64,000 bases of DNA from Bacillota bacterium (lineage in GTDB: Bacteria > Bacillota > Clostridia > Lachnospirales > Anaerotignaceae). The DNA lies in assembly GCA_019422105.1 (NCBI GenBank), contig JAHZDZ010000001.1:393751-457750 (forward strand), read 5' to 3'. The notes beneath the pieces are model-generated. The model saw only the letters and a list, made by a program, of their open reading frames with translations, was not told where the DNA came from and made no database searches. Within the stretch, counting starts at the first letter, position 1; the number at the start of each line of letters is the position of its first letter. Both the position numbers and the translations under genes were made by a program. Shown one piece after another: positions 17,606 through 26,037 of this stretch.

Positions 17606-17925
17606 AGCGGAGAAAGCAGCTCTTGAGTAGCACACATACAGGCTTGCCTGTAAAGATGTGCGGCGCAAAAGGCTATTTGCGTAGCAAATGTACCGAAAAA
17701 CCGCAGGTTTTGAGGTTCTCCGCTGAATATTGCTGTCATCATTTGGTTAAAGCGGAGAAAGCAGCTCTTTAGCAGCACACATACAGGCTTGCCTGTAAAG
17801 ATGTGCGGCGCAAAAGGCTATTTGCGTAGCAAATGTACCGAAAAACCGCAGGTTTTGAGGTTCTCCGCTAAATATTGCTATCATCATTTCATAAAAGCGG
17901 AGAAAGCAGCTCTTGAGCAGCACAT
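17606..17925. repeat. Repeat family A: tandem array of a structured element, period 145 bp
   Basis: Two nearly identical units start at 17606 and 17751, and a truncated third at 17896 (30 bp retained); the period is exactly 145 bp. The first 119 bp of each unit is bounded by inverted ends AGCGGAGAA and TTCTCCGCT. In unit 1 the interior holds hairpins ACAGGC-TT-GCCTGT (17638-17651), ATTTGC-GTA-GCAAAT (17675-17689) and AAAACC-GCA-GGTTTT (17697-17711). No coding frame is conserved. Diverged single copies lie at 32975-33091, about 35389-35450 and about 47047-47140. It lies between divergent ispE and the AI-2E permease gene. Confidence 0.85.
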
Positions 17926-18100
17926 GGGAACACCGGTCAAGACAGGATATCTTAAGCCCAGCGGCGTATCCGCGTAAATTTACCGTTATAATATCGATAA
18001 ATGTAATTATTGTACCTCTAAAACAAATTGTGTTTACCCTATAAAAGAGGTAAAATAAGGATAGACAAGCCAAATTAAAACAGAAAGGCTGGGAATCGCC

Positions 18101-19195
18101 ATGTCAGAATTCTACGATAAAAACAGAAAAAATATTGTATATCTGCTGCTTCTGGCCGCTATTATTTTCTTTATCTATATATTTGTAAACTATCTGTTTA
18201 CTTATATTGCACCTTTTTTTATCGGCTGGCTATTAAGCCTTATCTATAATCCCTTTGTAAGCCTTTTGAACCGAAAGCTGAAAATACCAAGGAGTATCGG
18301 CACTCTCGCCGCAATTGCCCTTATCATAGCATTTTTTTCTTCCGTTGTGGTAGGTATTTTTTCGCAGCTTTCAAAGGAAATCGCACTGTTTTATTCTCAG
18401 CTGCCGGATTATCTGAATTCCATACATGAGGCGGTAGAGGATTTTAACGTTTATATGAAGGAATATCTGAAAGTGCTTCCCGATGGTCTGGAATCTTTCT
18501 TTGAAACCTCCGACACTAATCTGTGGAATATTATACAATCCTTTGTGCTAAACAATACCGGCTCCAACTCTATTGGATTTGTCAAAAGCATTCCGAATGG
18601 TTTTATGGTCACTCTGATTTCTCTCCTGTCCTCCTATTTTTTCTGCAAAGACAAAAGAGAAATCAGTGAATTTGTCAAAAACCATCTTCCCTCTCCTGTA
18701 ACACGGGGATACATTGCCCTGAGAGGAAGCATGGGCGGCGCCTTAGTGGGATACATGAAGTCACAGCTTATATTAATGGTATTTACCTTCATCATCTGTA
18801 TTATCGGCTTAATGCTTTTCCGGTCCCCCTATGCACTTTTACTGAGTGTTATCACCAGTATCATTGACGCCCTGCCCTTTTTCGGAAGCGGTTTTATCCT
18901 CTGGCCCGGAGCAATTATACAGCTTTTCATGGGCAATACGGGTCTTGCAGTTGGCTACATCATCATTTATCTTATTGTCACACTGATGCGGCAGGTCATG
19001 CAGCCCAAAATTCTTGGCAACCAAATCGGCCTGCACCCTCTTTTTACGTTAATCAGTATGTATGTCGGCCTCAAAATCATGGGCGTGCTGGGCATGATAG
19101 TGGGTCCAATACTGGCTGTCATGATAAAGGCCTTTTATGAGATACTCTCTAAAAACAAAGTGTTTGAGAATAAGGACTGGAACAGCTCTGATTGA
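18101..19195 (+). CDS. AI-2E family transporter (PerM/YtvI-like permease)
   Basis: A 364-residue membrane protein with about seven or eight hydrophobic helices: an N-terminal cluster (IVYLLLLAAIIFFIYIF, APFFIGWLLSLIYNPF), a soluble amphipathic region (about 95-150), and a C-terminal block that includes the family-typical DALPFFGSGFILWPGAI and QVMQPKILGNQIGLHPLFTL. Members were named after an AI-2 exporter, but many act in Na+/H+ exchange or have unknown roles; the Clostridium/Bacillus YtvI types are sporulation associated. The substrate is unknown. The ATG at 18101 is used. It reads away from ispE and is closed by the terminator at 19411-19439. Confidence 0.88.
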   Translation: MSEFYDKNRKNIVYLLLLAAIIFFIYIFVNYLFTYIAPFFIGWLLSLIYNPFVSLLNRKLKIPRSIGTLAAIALIIAFFSSVVVGIFSQLSKEIALFYSQLPDYLNSIHEAVEDFNVYMKEYLKVLPDGLESFFETSDTNLWNIIQSFVLNNTGSNSIGFVKSIPNGFMVTLISLLSSYFFCKDKREISEFVKNHLPSPVTRGYIALRGSMGGALVGYMKSQLILMVFTFIICIIGLMLFRSPYALLLSVITSIIDALPFFGSGFILWPGAIIQLFMGNTGLAVGYIIIYLIVTLMRQVMQPKILGNQIGLHPLFTLISMYVGLKIMGVLGMIVGPILAVMIKAFYEILSKNKVFENKDWNSSD

Positions 19196-19410
19196 TGAAC
19201 ACAGGCAAAAACCTTTTTGCCGGATATAGCATTCTTCTGCAGTGGAAGGTATTGTCTGGATTTTGCAAATCTGCCACTATTCTGAACAATAACTGTTTAC
19301 AAAAAGTTCATAATTGGTACATATCCAATTCACATTTACCAGATAGAATATATTCATAAGTTCGATATAACCCCTTTATATAGAAAATACTTACTCTCCT
19401 CTTTTTAGTA

Positions 19411-19439
19411 AAAAAGCCCTGACCCTTCAGGGCTTTTTT
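19411..19439 (+). terminator. Intrinsic terminator of the AI-2E permease gene
   Basis: AGCCCTGA-CCCT-TCAGGGCT (19415-19434) with flanking A5 and T6 tracts, so it could act on both strands. The trailing TTTTTTATTGC is shared with several other terminators in the window. Confidence 0.85.
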
Positions 19440-19646
19440 ATTGCTGGCATAAAAAAATGGTATTTGGGAAACCGATTGGCCTGAGAACCAACCAATCCGT
19501 AAAAATAGCCACGCTGCGGCAAAAGGATAAAGGAAACGAACAGACAGCTTTGCATAGCCACGCTGCGGCAAAAGGATAGAGGAAACGAACAGACAGCTTT
19601 GCAGACCTGTTCGTAAAAATAGCCACGCTGCGGCTATTTTTTATTG
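19436..19646. repeat. Repeat family C, copy 2, with an internal 49-bp tandem duplication
   Basis: It begins TTATTGCTGGCATAAAAAAA, continues with ACCGATTGG...CCAATCCGT (hairpin 1) and ends AAATAGCCACGCTGCGGCTA plus TTTTTTATTGC (hairpin 2 with T-run), matching 10614-10702. Between the two parts a 49-bp unit (ATAGCCACGCTGCGGCAAAA then GGATAAAGGAAACGAACAGA) is present twice, at 19505-19553 and 19554-19602, with one mismatch in the quoted part. The final hairpin is a good bidirectional terminator. Confidence 0.75.
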
Positions 19647-19946
19647 CAGAAAGCAACTCTTTTCCGAGGAATAAAGACTCCATTGCTCCAAACATTCTGT
19701 ATTTCACTTGCCTCATTTATCCCTTCCTAATTTTATACTTTGTTTACAGATACTCATAAAAGAACTCTCCTTAAAATAAATCTCACTGCAAAAAATATTC
19801 AACATATTCCGTTTCCTTATATTTCTATTATCCGCTTGATAGCTGTCAACCATTGTGATAGAATGATTATGTAATAAAATCCAACGATTATGTAATATCA
19901 TCGTGCAGTATGTCACAAATTCGAAATTTAAATCTGAGAAAAGGAC
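19647..19946. other. AT-rich intergenic stretch with no gene
   Basis: No frame here has a ribosome-binding site or protein-like composition. I see no further structured element before the promoter at 19947. Confidence 0.5.
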
Positions 19947-19975
19947 TTGACTTTTATGATAAAAGACAACATAAT
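19947..19975 (+). promoter_or_regulatory. Sigma70/sigmaA-like promoter next to the AGAC microsatellite
   Basis: TTGACT (19947-19952), a 17-bp spacer and CATAAT (19970-19975): each hexamer matches consensus at five of six positions. The predicted transcription start, near 19982, falls inside the AGAC repeat. It is the best promoter candidate for the downstream 1254-residue surface protein. Confidence 0.65.
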
Positions 19976-20032
<57 letters not shown>

Positions 20033-20089
20033 TAATCTTGTAGCTCTGTCGTTTTTGGATGCACAAAATTATATTTTCAAAATCATAAG

Positions 20090-20134
20090 CACCATGCAGC
20101 AGGTACTCTTATACCTGTTGTGTGGTGTTTTTTT
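20090..20134 (+). terminator. Leader terminator or attenuator upstream of the SLH surface-protein gene
   Basis: Stem arms 20090-20105 (CACCATGCAGCAGGTA) and 20112-20127 (TACCTGTTGTGTGGTG) pair over 16 bp with three G-U wobbles and a 6-nt loop CTCTTA, then TTTTTTT. It sits about 110 nt after the promoter and about 165 bp before the start codon at 20300, with no supported gene between promoter and hairpin. It therefore looks like an attenuator, or the end of a small RNA of about 150 nt. Confidence 0.8.
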
Positions 20135-20299
20135 GCGTTTTTTCGGCTTTCTTCCATGTGACAATTCCTGCCTCCTTAAAAAGGCGGCGGAATTTTATAA
20201 TGATACACAAAGGGAAGGGGGTCTGTACGCCTTATAACGGTAAGGCAAAGCACATTGGTCAAGCTGTGAAATACACAAAAGGAAAAGGGGGAGATTATT

Positions 20300-23200
20300 A
20301 TGAAAAGGAAATTTTGGGCTTCATTGTTGACGCTGTGCATGGCGCTGACACTTCTGCCCGCGCCGGCAATGGCGACAGAAACAAATACGCAGCCGGAAAC
20401 AAAAAAGGAAGAAATAGCGGAGATAATCCAGACGGATGACACGGTGATTCCCGAGGACAAAGAAACTCCGGCAGCGGATGAAAGAAAGACAGACGACACC
20501 AAGACAATGCCCGGTGATGTCACAGCAGATGACGCCCTGACAGCACCGGATAATAATAGCAAGCAGGAAGAAAATACACCTGCACCAATTATCGAGGAGA
20601 AAGAAATACAGGGAGACGAAGCGGCCATTAAAGACGGCGCATCCTACCCTACCTTAGCGGAGGCAATCGCTGCCGTTAAGGACGGAAATGTAATCACCTT
20701 GTTGAGGGATGCTTCCACAGACAAAAAATTGACATTCACAAAAAGCGTAACCCTTGATTTAGGCGGATTTACATTAACCGGCCCGAATAACAATTACACA
20801 ATTGCCAATGACAAAACCGGCGGTACACTGACAATCAAAAACGGCACCATTGAGGCTGCTGCTCCCGGCTCCTCCACTATTGACAACTATAAAACCATGG
20901 TCTTGGAGAATGTTAAGGTAAACAGCCAGTTTATCGCGGTGAAAAATGAGGAAAAATGCACCCTTACTATTTCAAACTGTGAACTGAACGCTCCGACTGC
21001 GGCGGGAAGCGGCATTCAAAACTGGGGTTATTGTACCGCGACAGATGTCACCATCAACGGTACTGTAGGCGTCATGGCTTTGAGTTTTAAAGACGGTGAA
21101 TCCTTCGATTCCTCCACCACATTAAATAATGTGACTGTAAATGCTCTTGTATGCTTGGATTCCGGCAGATATGACAAGAGCACAGCAAAACAGACTGTAA
21201 CAATAAGCGACGGATCCTACACAGGCGAAATGCGTATCAGCGCGGGCAGCGAAGCAGAAATTACAGGAAATACCGAGGTAGAAAAAATACGTGTCAGTAA
21301 TGATGCCTCCTACACATTAGGCGGAAAGGATATACCTTCCGTAGGCCCAAGTAAAATTACCGTAGATACAACCGCTGCGGTTGACAGCTTTGACGCGCCT
21401 GCACGTGTGGGCAATGTTTATTATTCCTCCGTCAACGACGCCATTGGAAGCGGAGAGGCGGAGACCACTGTCGTTATGGAAGGCGGCGCTTTTGAGGATG
21501 TTGTTATCCCCGACGGCAAAACAGTTATCCTTGATTTAAACGGCAATACCCTGACAAATAAGGAAAGTCATACCATCGTCAACAACGGCACTCTGACAGT
21601 CAATGATTCCAAAGGCGGCGGTGTTGTGGACAATATCACCCACGCGCGCGGCGCTCTGGATAACAAACCCGGCGCAGAGGCAACCTTAAACGGCGGTACC
21701 TTTACAAGAAGCCTAGAAAACGGCATTGACAAGGTTCAGTCCGGCGGCAACTCCTGGTATGCTATCCGCAATCATGGTACCATGACAATCAACAGCGGTG
21801 TAAAAGTGTCACAGTTGGGACATTTCTCCAGCCTCATTGAAAACGGATATTTTAATGGCGGAACAGAAAATACAACAAGCAATACGCCAACCATGACCAT
21901 AAACGGCGGCTTTTTCACTGGCGGTATCAACACCATCAAAAATGATGATTACGGTGTTTTAACAATCAATAACGGTACCTTTGAAAACGTATCTCAGAAC
22001 ACTGTCATGAACTATCATATTGCAACAATTGAAGACGGTACATTTACCGCAAACCAGAATTCCCTCCATGTCCTTGAGAACAATAAGCTGGACGATAACA
22101 TGGATAAGGGTGAATTGACGGTTAAAGGCGGAAACTTTACCGGAAAGCTCTACAACGGCATAACCAAAGCTGGTCTATCCGGTCCATTTGTTATCTCCGG
22201 AGGCTATTTCACAGTGGATCCTGTAGAATTCCTGATTGAAGGCAAAATTTCCGTTTTCAGCGATAAAGCCGGATATAACTTTATGGTTGAGGACAAAACC
22301 AGTGTCGATGTTGCTGTAAAACCCGGCGTGAAGGATCCCGACGTTACCATTCCAAAAGACGCAAATATAGAGGAAACAGATAAAGACACTGTAGAGGAAA
22401 CAGCAAAAACAGTAAAAGCACCTGATATTGCTGAAAACGCAACAGATATTGCAAAAGCTTTGCCAGACAGTACTGTGACAGCGGCAGCCGAAGCTTTAAA
22501 AGCGGCCGGTGATATAACAGTTAACGAGGGTGATACCGTGACTGTTTTCGTCCAGACCTATCTGGATATACAGCCTAAGTCCTATGACAGCACATCTAAG
22601 GTCATTGAGCTTGACATTACACCAAAATACCGTTTGGTCGCATCAACGGCTGTAAAGCCGGATAAAATCAACACTGACGGCATCGGCGGAGATAAGAATG
22701 CTGTGGTTTACGGTGATGAAAAAGTTTTGGCAGTAGATAATACTGTCACGCTGACCGCAGAGCTCCCCGCTATCCCTTCTGACGCTGACAGTAAAACATA
22801 CTACGCGAGACACGAAAAAGGAGAAAGCGGCCCTGTTTATTACTACAAGGTAACCTTTAACAGCAAAACAAAAACTGCTTCCTTTGAAAATCCTAACGGC
22901 TTCAGCAGCTTCACCCTGCCTATAGACGGCTCCTCTATTTCTGCAACAGTTACCTTCAAAAAAGCTGACGGAAGTACAGAAGAGGTTACACTGACTCCTG
23001 AGTCAAAGGCTCTTCCATCCGACTCCAAGAGCGGTTATACCTTCCAGGGCTGGATATTCACCGCTGACGGAGCAATCGTAGATGGAATCTATACGGAAGC
23101 AAACGGCAGCCTGCTGGACAAGCTTGCCGGAAAAACAACAATAACAGCAGAAGCATCCTTTAAAAAGAAATCCTCCTCCGGCGGCGGTGGCGGCGGATCC

Positions 23201-24064
23201 TCCTCCGGCTCCACAAAATACTCTGTTGTAAGCGGCACAAGTGAAAACGGCTCTATCTCTGTATCACCAAAGGACGCAAAAAAAGGCGACACCGTAACCA
23301 TTACCGTTACCCCAGACGAAGGCTACCAGCTTGATGCCATCAAGGCGACGGATAAGGGCGGCGATACAGTAAAGCTGACAGACAAGGGCGATGGCAAATA
23401 TACCTTTGTTATGCCTGCCTCCAAGGTTACTGTAAAAGCGGAGTTTGAAAAAGCAACAGAAGAAAAAACAGAAGAGGAAGAGAAAACGGAAGAAGAAAAT
23501 CCTGCTTCTGATTCACTGCCTTTCGCAGATGTACAGTACGGCGACTGGTTCTATAAAGCAGTAGAATATATCTACGGCAAAGGCATTATGTCCGGTGTAA
23601 GCGGCACTGTCTTTGGACCGAATACCGCAACAACACGCGGCATGATTGTCACCATATTATACAGGCTGGAAAACGAACCGTCCGTAAACGGCACGCCTTT
23701 TACGGATGTTGCGGCGAGAAAATATTATGCAAACGCTGCGGCATGGGCAAGCAGCAATGGCATCGTCAGCGGCTACGGCAATGGACTTTTTGGTCCTGAT
23801 GACAGCATTACACGTGAGCAGCTTGCAGTTATACTGTATAACTACGCAAAGGCAAAAGGCTATGATGTATCAGGTGCCTCCGATTTAAGCAGCTTCGCAG
23901 ATGCTGCTGATATCAGCAGCTGGGCGGCTGAGGCAATGCAGTGGGCTGTGGATACAGGCCTCATGAGCGGCAAAGGCAACAACATGCTGGCTCCTAAGTT
24001 AACCGCAACACGCGCGGAAGTAGCACAGATGCTTATGAATTTCATGGAAAATACAGCAAAATAA
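20300..24064 (+). CDS. Large cell-surface protein with C-terminal SLH repeats
   Basis: A 1254-residue exported protein with a signal peptide (MKRKFWASLLTLCMALTLLP, cleavage after AMA). An acidic low-complexity spacer (about 27-110) is followed by a long beta-helix-like region (about 110-660) with recurring TLNGGTFT and MTINGGFFTGG motifs, resembling right-handed parallel beta-helix adhesins or glycan-active folds. Then come a Pro/Asp-rich segment, an InlB-type repeat (GYTFQGWIF), a Gly/Ser linker, a divergent InlB repeat (GSISVSPKDAKKGDTVTITV), a Glu-rich spacer and three SLH repeats (FADVQYGDWFYKAVEYIYGK, FTDVAARKYYANAAAWASSN, then FADAADISSWAAEAMQWAVD). The SLH repeats should bind it to secondary wall polymer. 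A GGGGGAG site lies just upstream. It stands alone with its own promoter, leader and terminator; function unknown, possibly adhesin. Confidence 0.9.
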   Translation: MKRKFWASLLTLCMALTLLPAPAMATETNTQPETKKEEIAEIIQTDDTVIPEDKETPAADERKTDDTKTMPGDVTADDALTAPDNNSKQEENTPAPIIEEKEIQGDEAAIKDGASYPTLAEAIAAVKDGNVITLLRDASTDKKLTFTKSVTLDLGGFTLTGPNNNYTIANDKTGGTLTIKNGTIEAAAPGSSTIDNYKTMVLENVKVNSQFIAVKNEEKCTLTISNCELNAPTAAGSGIQNWGYCTATDVTINGTVGVMALSFKDGESFDSSTTLNNVTVNALVCLDSGRYDKSTAKQTVTISDGSYTGEMRISAGSEAEITGNTEVEKIRVSNDASYTLGGKDIPSVGPSKITVDTTAAVDSFDAPARVGNVYYSSVNDAIGSGEAETTVVMEGGAFEDVVIPDGKTVILDLNGNTLTNKESHTIVNNGTLTVNDSKGGGVVDNITHARGALDNKPGAEATLNGGTFTRSLENGIDKVQSGGNSWYAIRNHGTMTINSGVKVSQLGHFSSLIENGYFNGGTENTTSNTPTMTINGGFFTGGINTIKNDDYGVLTINNGTFENVSQNTVMNYHIATIEDGTFTANQNSLHVLENNKLDDNMDKGELTVKGGNFTGKLYNGITKAGLSGPFVISGGYFTVDPVEFLIEGKISVFSDKAGYNFMVEDKTSVDVAVKPGVKDPDVTIPKDANIEETDKDTVEETAKTVKAPDIAENATDIAKALPDSTVTAAAEALKAAGDITVNEGDTVTVFVQTYLDIQPKSYDSTSKVIELDITPKYRLVASTAVKPDKINTDGIGGDKNAVVYGDEKVLAVDNTVTLTAELPAIPSDADSKTYYARHEKGESGPVYYYKVTFNSKTKTASFENPNGFSSFTLPIDGSSISATVTFKKADGSTEEVTLTPESKALPSDSKSGYTFQGWIFTADGAIVDGIYTEANGSLLDKLAGKTTITAEASFKKKSSSGGGGGGSSSGSTKYSVVSGTSENGSISVSPKDAKKGDTVTITVTPDEGYQLDAIKATDKGGDTVKLTDKGDGKYTFVMPASKVTVKAEFEKATEEKTEEEEKTEEENPASDSLPFADVQYGDWFYKAVEYIYGKGIMSGVSGTVFGPNTATTRGMIVTILYRLENEPSVNGTPFTDVAARKYYANAAAWASSNGIVSGYGNGLFGPDDSITREQLAVILYNYAKAKGYDVSGASDLSSFADAADISSWAAEAMQWAVDTGLMSGKGNNMLAPKLTATRAEVAQMLMNFMENTAK

Positions 24065-24099
24065 GTATTTTTAACTGCTTTTTCTAACAGTCAGAGAAA

Positions 24100-24171
24100 A
24101 CGCGCCGGCCGTGAACGCCGGCGCAATAATAACATTAATCCTTAGAAAGCCTGATTTACAGGCTTTCTTTT
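24100..24171 (+). terminator. Double hairpin terminator of the SLH surface-protein gene
   Basis: A GC-rich hairpin GCGCCGGC...GCCGGCGC (about 24100-24122) is followed by AGAAAGCCTG-ATTTA-CAGGCTTTCT (24144-24168) and a T-run. The second hairpin is a standard intrinsic terminator. Confidence 0.85.
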
Positions 24172-24505
24172 TATTGACTTTTTTTTAAATGCGGTCCACA
24201 GTATTTGTTATTACTTTAAAACCGGATATTCCTTTCAATAAGGCTTTTCCTTTACACCCCCCATCGGACAAAGCTATTTTCTTAAAATCAAGCTTGCTTC
24301 AAAGTATCTTTTCAAAAATAATTGTGAGTAAATCCCACGTTCCCAATCCCTTTCCTGACCTCCTCCAACCGCTTTTAAAACACCCGCTCGGTAAAATACA
24401 GCCATATTGTAAAAAATCTGAATGATGATGTCCATGATTTAAACCCACACTTTTAAATCTCTGCATCACCTCATCAAGTCGGTATTTCAACCACAGTAAA
24501 AACAA
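24172..24505. other. Intergenic region without a recognised gene
   Basis: Short frames on both strands lack ribosome-binding sites and recognisable sequence. No repeat of the families described elsewhere is present. Confidence 0.5.
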
Positions 24506-24532
24506 AAAACCGGGAACCTTACGGCTCCCGGA
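24505..24532 (-). terminator. Intrinsic terminator of the collagen-like gene
   Basis: On the minus strand CCGGGAGCC-GTAA-GGTTCCCGG is followed by TTTTTTG. It lies about 135 bp after the collagen-like gene stop. Confidence 0.75.
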
Positions 24533-24665
24533 TAACTGTATAAAGTTATAGTAATTTTTTAGTTAAAACTTGACCTAAAAGCTACTTTTTGAAAACACCT
24601 CGTTGCATGGCAGCCTTTTTACCTGTCAGCATTTCTGTTAAAAAGTATGCGTCCCAGGCCAATTA

Positions 24666-25715
24666 TTATCGGAAGGGGGATAGCCTCTTTATCGTTAATG
24701 TAGCGTTCGTAAGCCGAGCCAAATCAAATGCCGCCGCGTCAGTGGACAGAAATGCCAAATCGATCTGGCCGTAAAGATATTCAATTATACTCCCCTGCAG
24801 GATGGTGTTGTCGGTCGTAGAAAGAGGACTAAACTGAAGTGTAGAGTCAATAAAGCTTCCATTTTGACGTACTCCCGCGGAAATTGTCTGATTCGGCGTA
24901 TCAACAGGATCGATACGTATCATATAGTTAATTTCATATTCCCCCGAAATATAGATATAAAGTTCGTTGGGATTTGCTCCAACATCGAAGGAGGGCATAA
25001 TCTGCTCAAGCCGTACCTGTTCAGCCTGCCCGCCGCCTGCAAATGAAAAAGATTGAGCGGTGTTTGAATACAGGCCTCCAAAGGCGGCTTCGTTTGTCCT
25101 GCCGTCAATTTCAACAGTCGCCGGATTGTCCGCCAAAAAAATATTTAAATTGGGGGATTGAAAATTTAAATCCTGTCCAAACCGAATGGGTATCGGTCCT
25201 CCGTTGCCATTTATATAAAACAAAATCTCCCCCGGTTCAAATGTACCGGTCGGGCCCGTTTCTCCCTGAGGGCCGGGATCTCCTTTCTCTCCCTTCTCCC
25301 CTTGGAAACCAGCAGGACCTTGAGGGCCTGCTTCCCCTGGGTATCCCTGAGGACCCTGCTCCCCCTGTATTCCCTGAGGCCCGGCTGGACCCTGGAAGCC
25401 CGGCTCACCCTGTATTCCCTGAGGCCCGGCTGGGCCCTGGGGGCCGGCTTCTCCTGGGTATCCCTGAGGACCGGCGGGACCCTGAGGACCTTGCTCACCC
25501 TGCATCCCCTGAGGCCCGACTGGACCCTGAGGACCTTGCTCACCTTGCATCCCCTGAGGCCCGGCTGGACCCTGAGGGCCTTGCTCACCTTGCATTCCCT
25601 GGGGCCCGGCTGGGCCCTGAGGGCCTTGACAGCATCCACATCCGCAGCCGCAATTACAGCTGTTATAGCGGACTTCGTCATTCCCGCAACCAATATCACT
25701 ATAATATCGTTTCAT
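24666..25715 (-). CDS. Collagen-like (Gly-X-Y) repeat protein, BclA-type surface protein
   Basis: A 349-residue protein. The N-terminus has a cysteine cluster (CNCGCGCGCCQ, about residues 20-30) and no signal peptide. Residues about 30-150 are roughly 40 Gly-X-Y triplets built from near-identical 15- to 18-residue blocks such as GPQGPAGPQGMQGEQ. The C-terminal 180 residues form a beta-rich globular domain (FAGGGQAEQVRLEQIMPSFD; YISGEYEINYMIRID) like the TNF/C1q-like BclA C-terminal trimerisation heads. Such proteins form hair-like filaments on spores in Bacillus and Clostridium; lack of a signal peptide fits assembly from the mother cell. The coding repeats make antisense frames look open. 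A weak AAGGA site lies upstream of the ATG at 25715. Confidence 0.88.
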   Translation of the reverse strand: MKRYYSDIGCGNDEVRYNSCNCGCGCGCCQGPQGPAGPQGMQGEQGPQGPAGPQGMQGEQGPQGPVGPQGMQGEQGPQGPAGPQGYPGEAGPQGPAGPQGIQGEPGFQGPAGPQGIQGEQGPQGYPGEAGPQGPAGFQGEKGEKGDPGPQGETGPTGTFEPGEILFYINGNGGPIPIRFGQDLNFQSPNLNIFLADNPATVEIDGRTNEAAFGGLYSNTAQSFSFAGGGQAEQVRLEQIMPSFDVGANPNELYIYISGEYEINYMIRIDPVDTPNQTISAGVRQNGSFIDSTLQFSPLSTTDNTILQGSIIEYLYGQIDLAFLSTDAAAFDLARLTNATLTIKRLSPFR

Positions 25716-26037
25716 TCTTATCAGTCCTTACTTTGTCATAATTAGAATTTCAATAAAAGCACTTTTTCACATCATTTATCTACTGTCAGTTTATGCCAAA
25801 GATAGGAAAGAAGTTACCGCACACTGTTTTTCATAGCTGATATCAAATTTTACAGCAGCTAACTGCGGCTAAAAATATAAAATGGAAAGAACGTTTATAA
25901 ATTAAGTCAGCCCGTCTTAATTATGCAGGCTGCCGGAGGCAGTAAAGCCATAATCCTCCACAACTGTTTGTACACAAAATACAGCTTGTATCATATCCCC
26001 CTATAGCTTATTGTACATTCAAAAAGTATACCGGCTC
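25716..26037. other. Intergenic region between thiY-like gene and collagen-like gene
   Basis: AT-rich, about 320 bp. It should contain the collagen-like gene promoter (possibly sporulation sigma factor dependent) and the end of the thiamine-uptake transcript. I see no gene and no clear terminator. Confidence 0.45.

Noticed and set aside
17606..17925. CRISPR array interpretation of the 145-bp tandem repeats
   Set aside because: The whole unit repeats with no unique spacers; units are far longer than CRISPR repeats and no cas gene is nearby.
25320..25625. CRISPR-like periodicity
   Set aside because: The periodicity is codon-phased Gly-X-Y coding sequence.
25043..25741. Plus-strand frames over the collagen-like gene
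   Set aside because: Low-complexity mirror of Gly-Pro-Gln codons; the minus-strand Gly-X-Y frame is clearly the real one.
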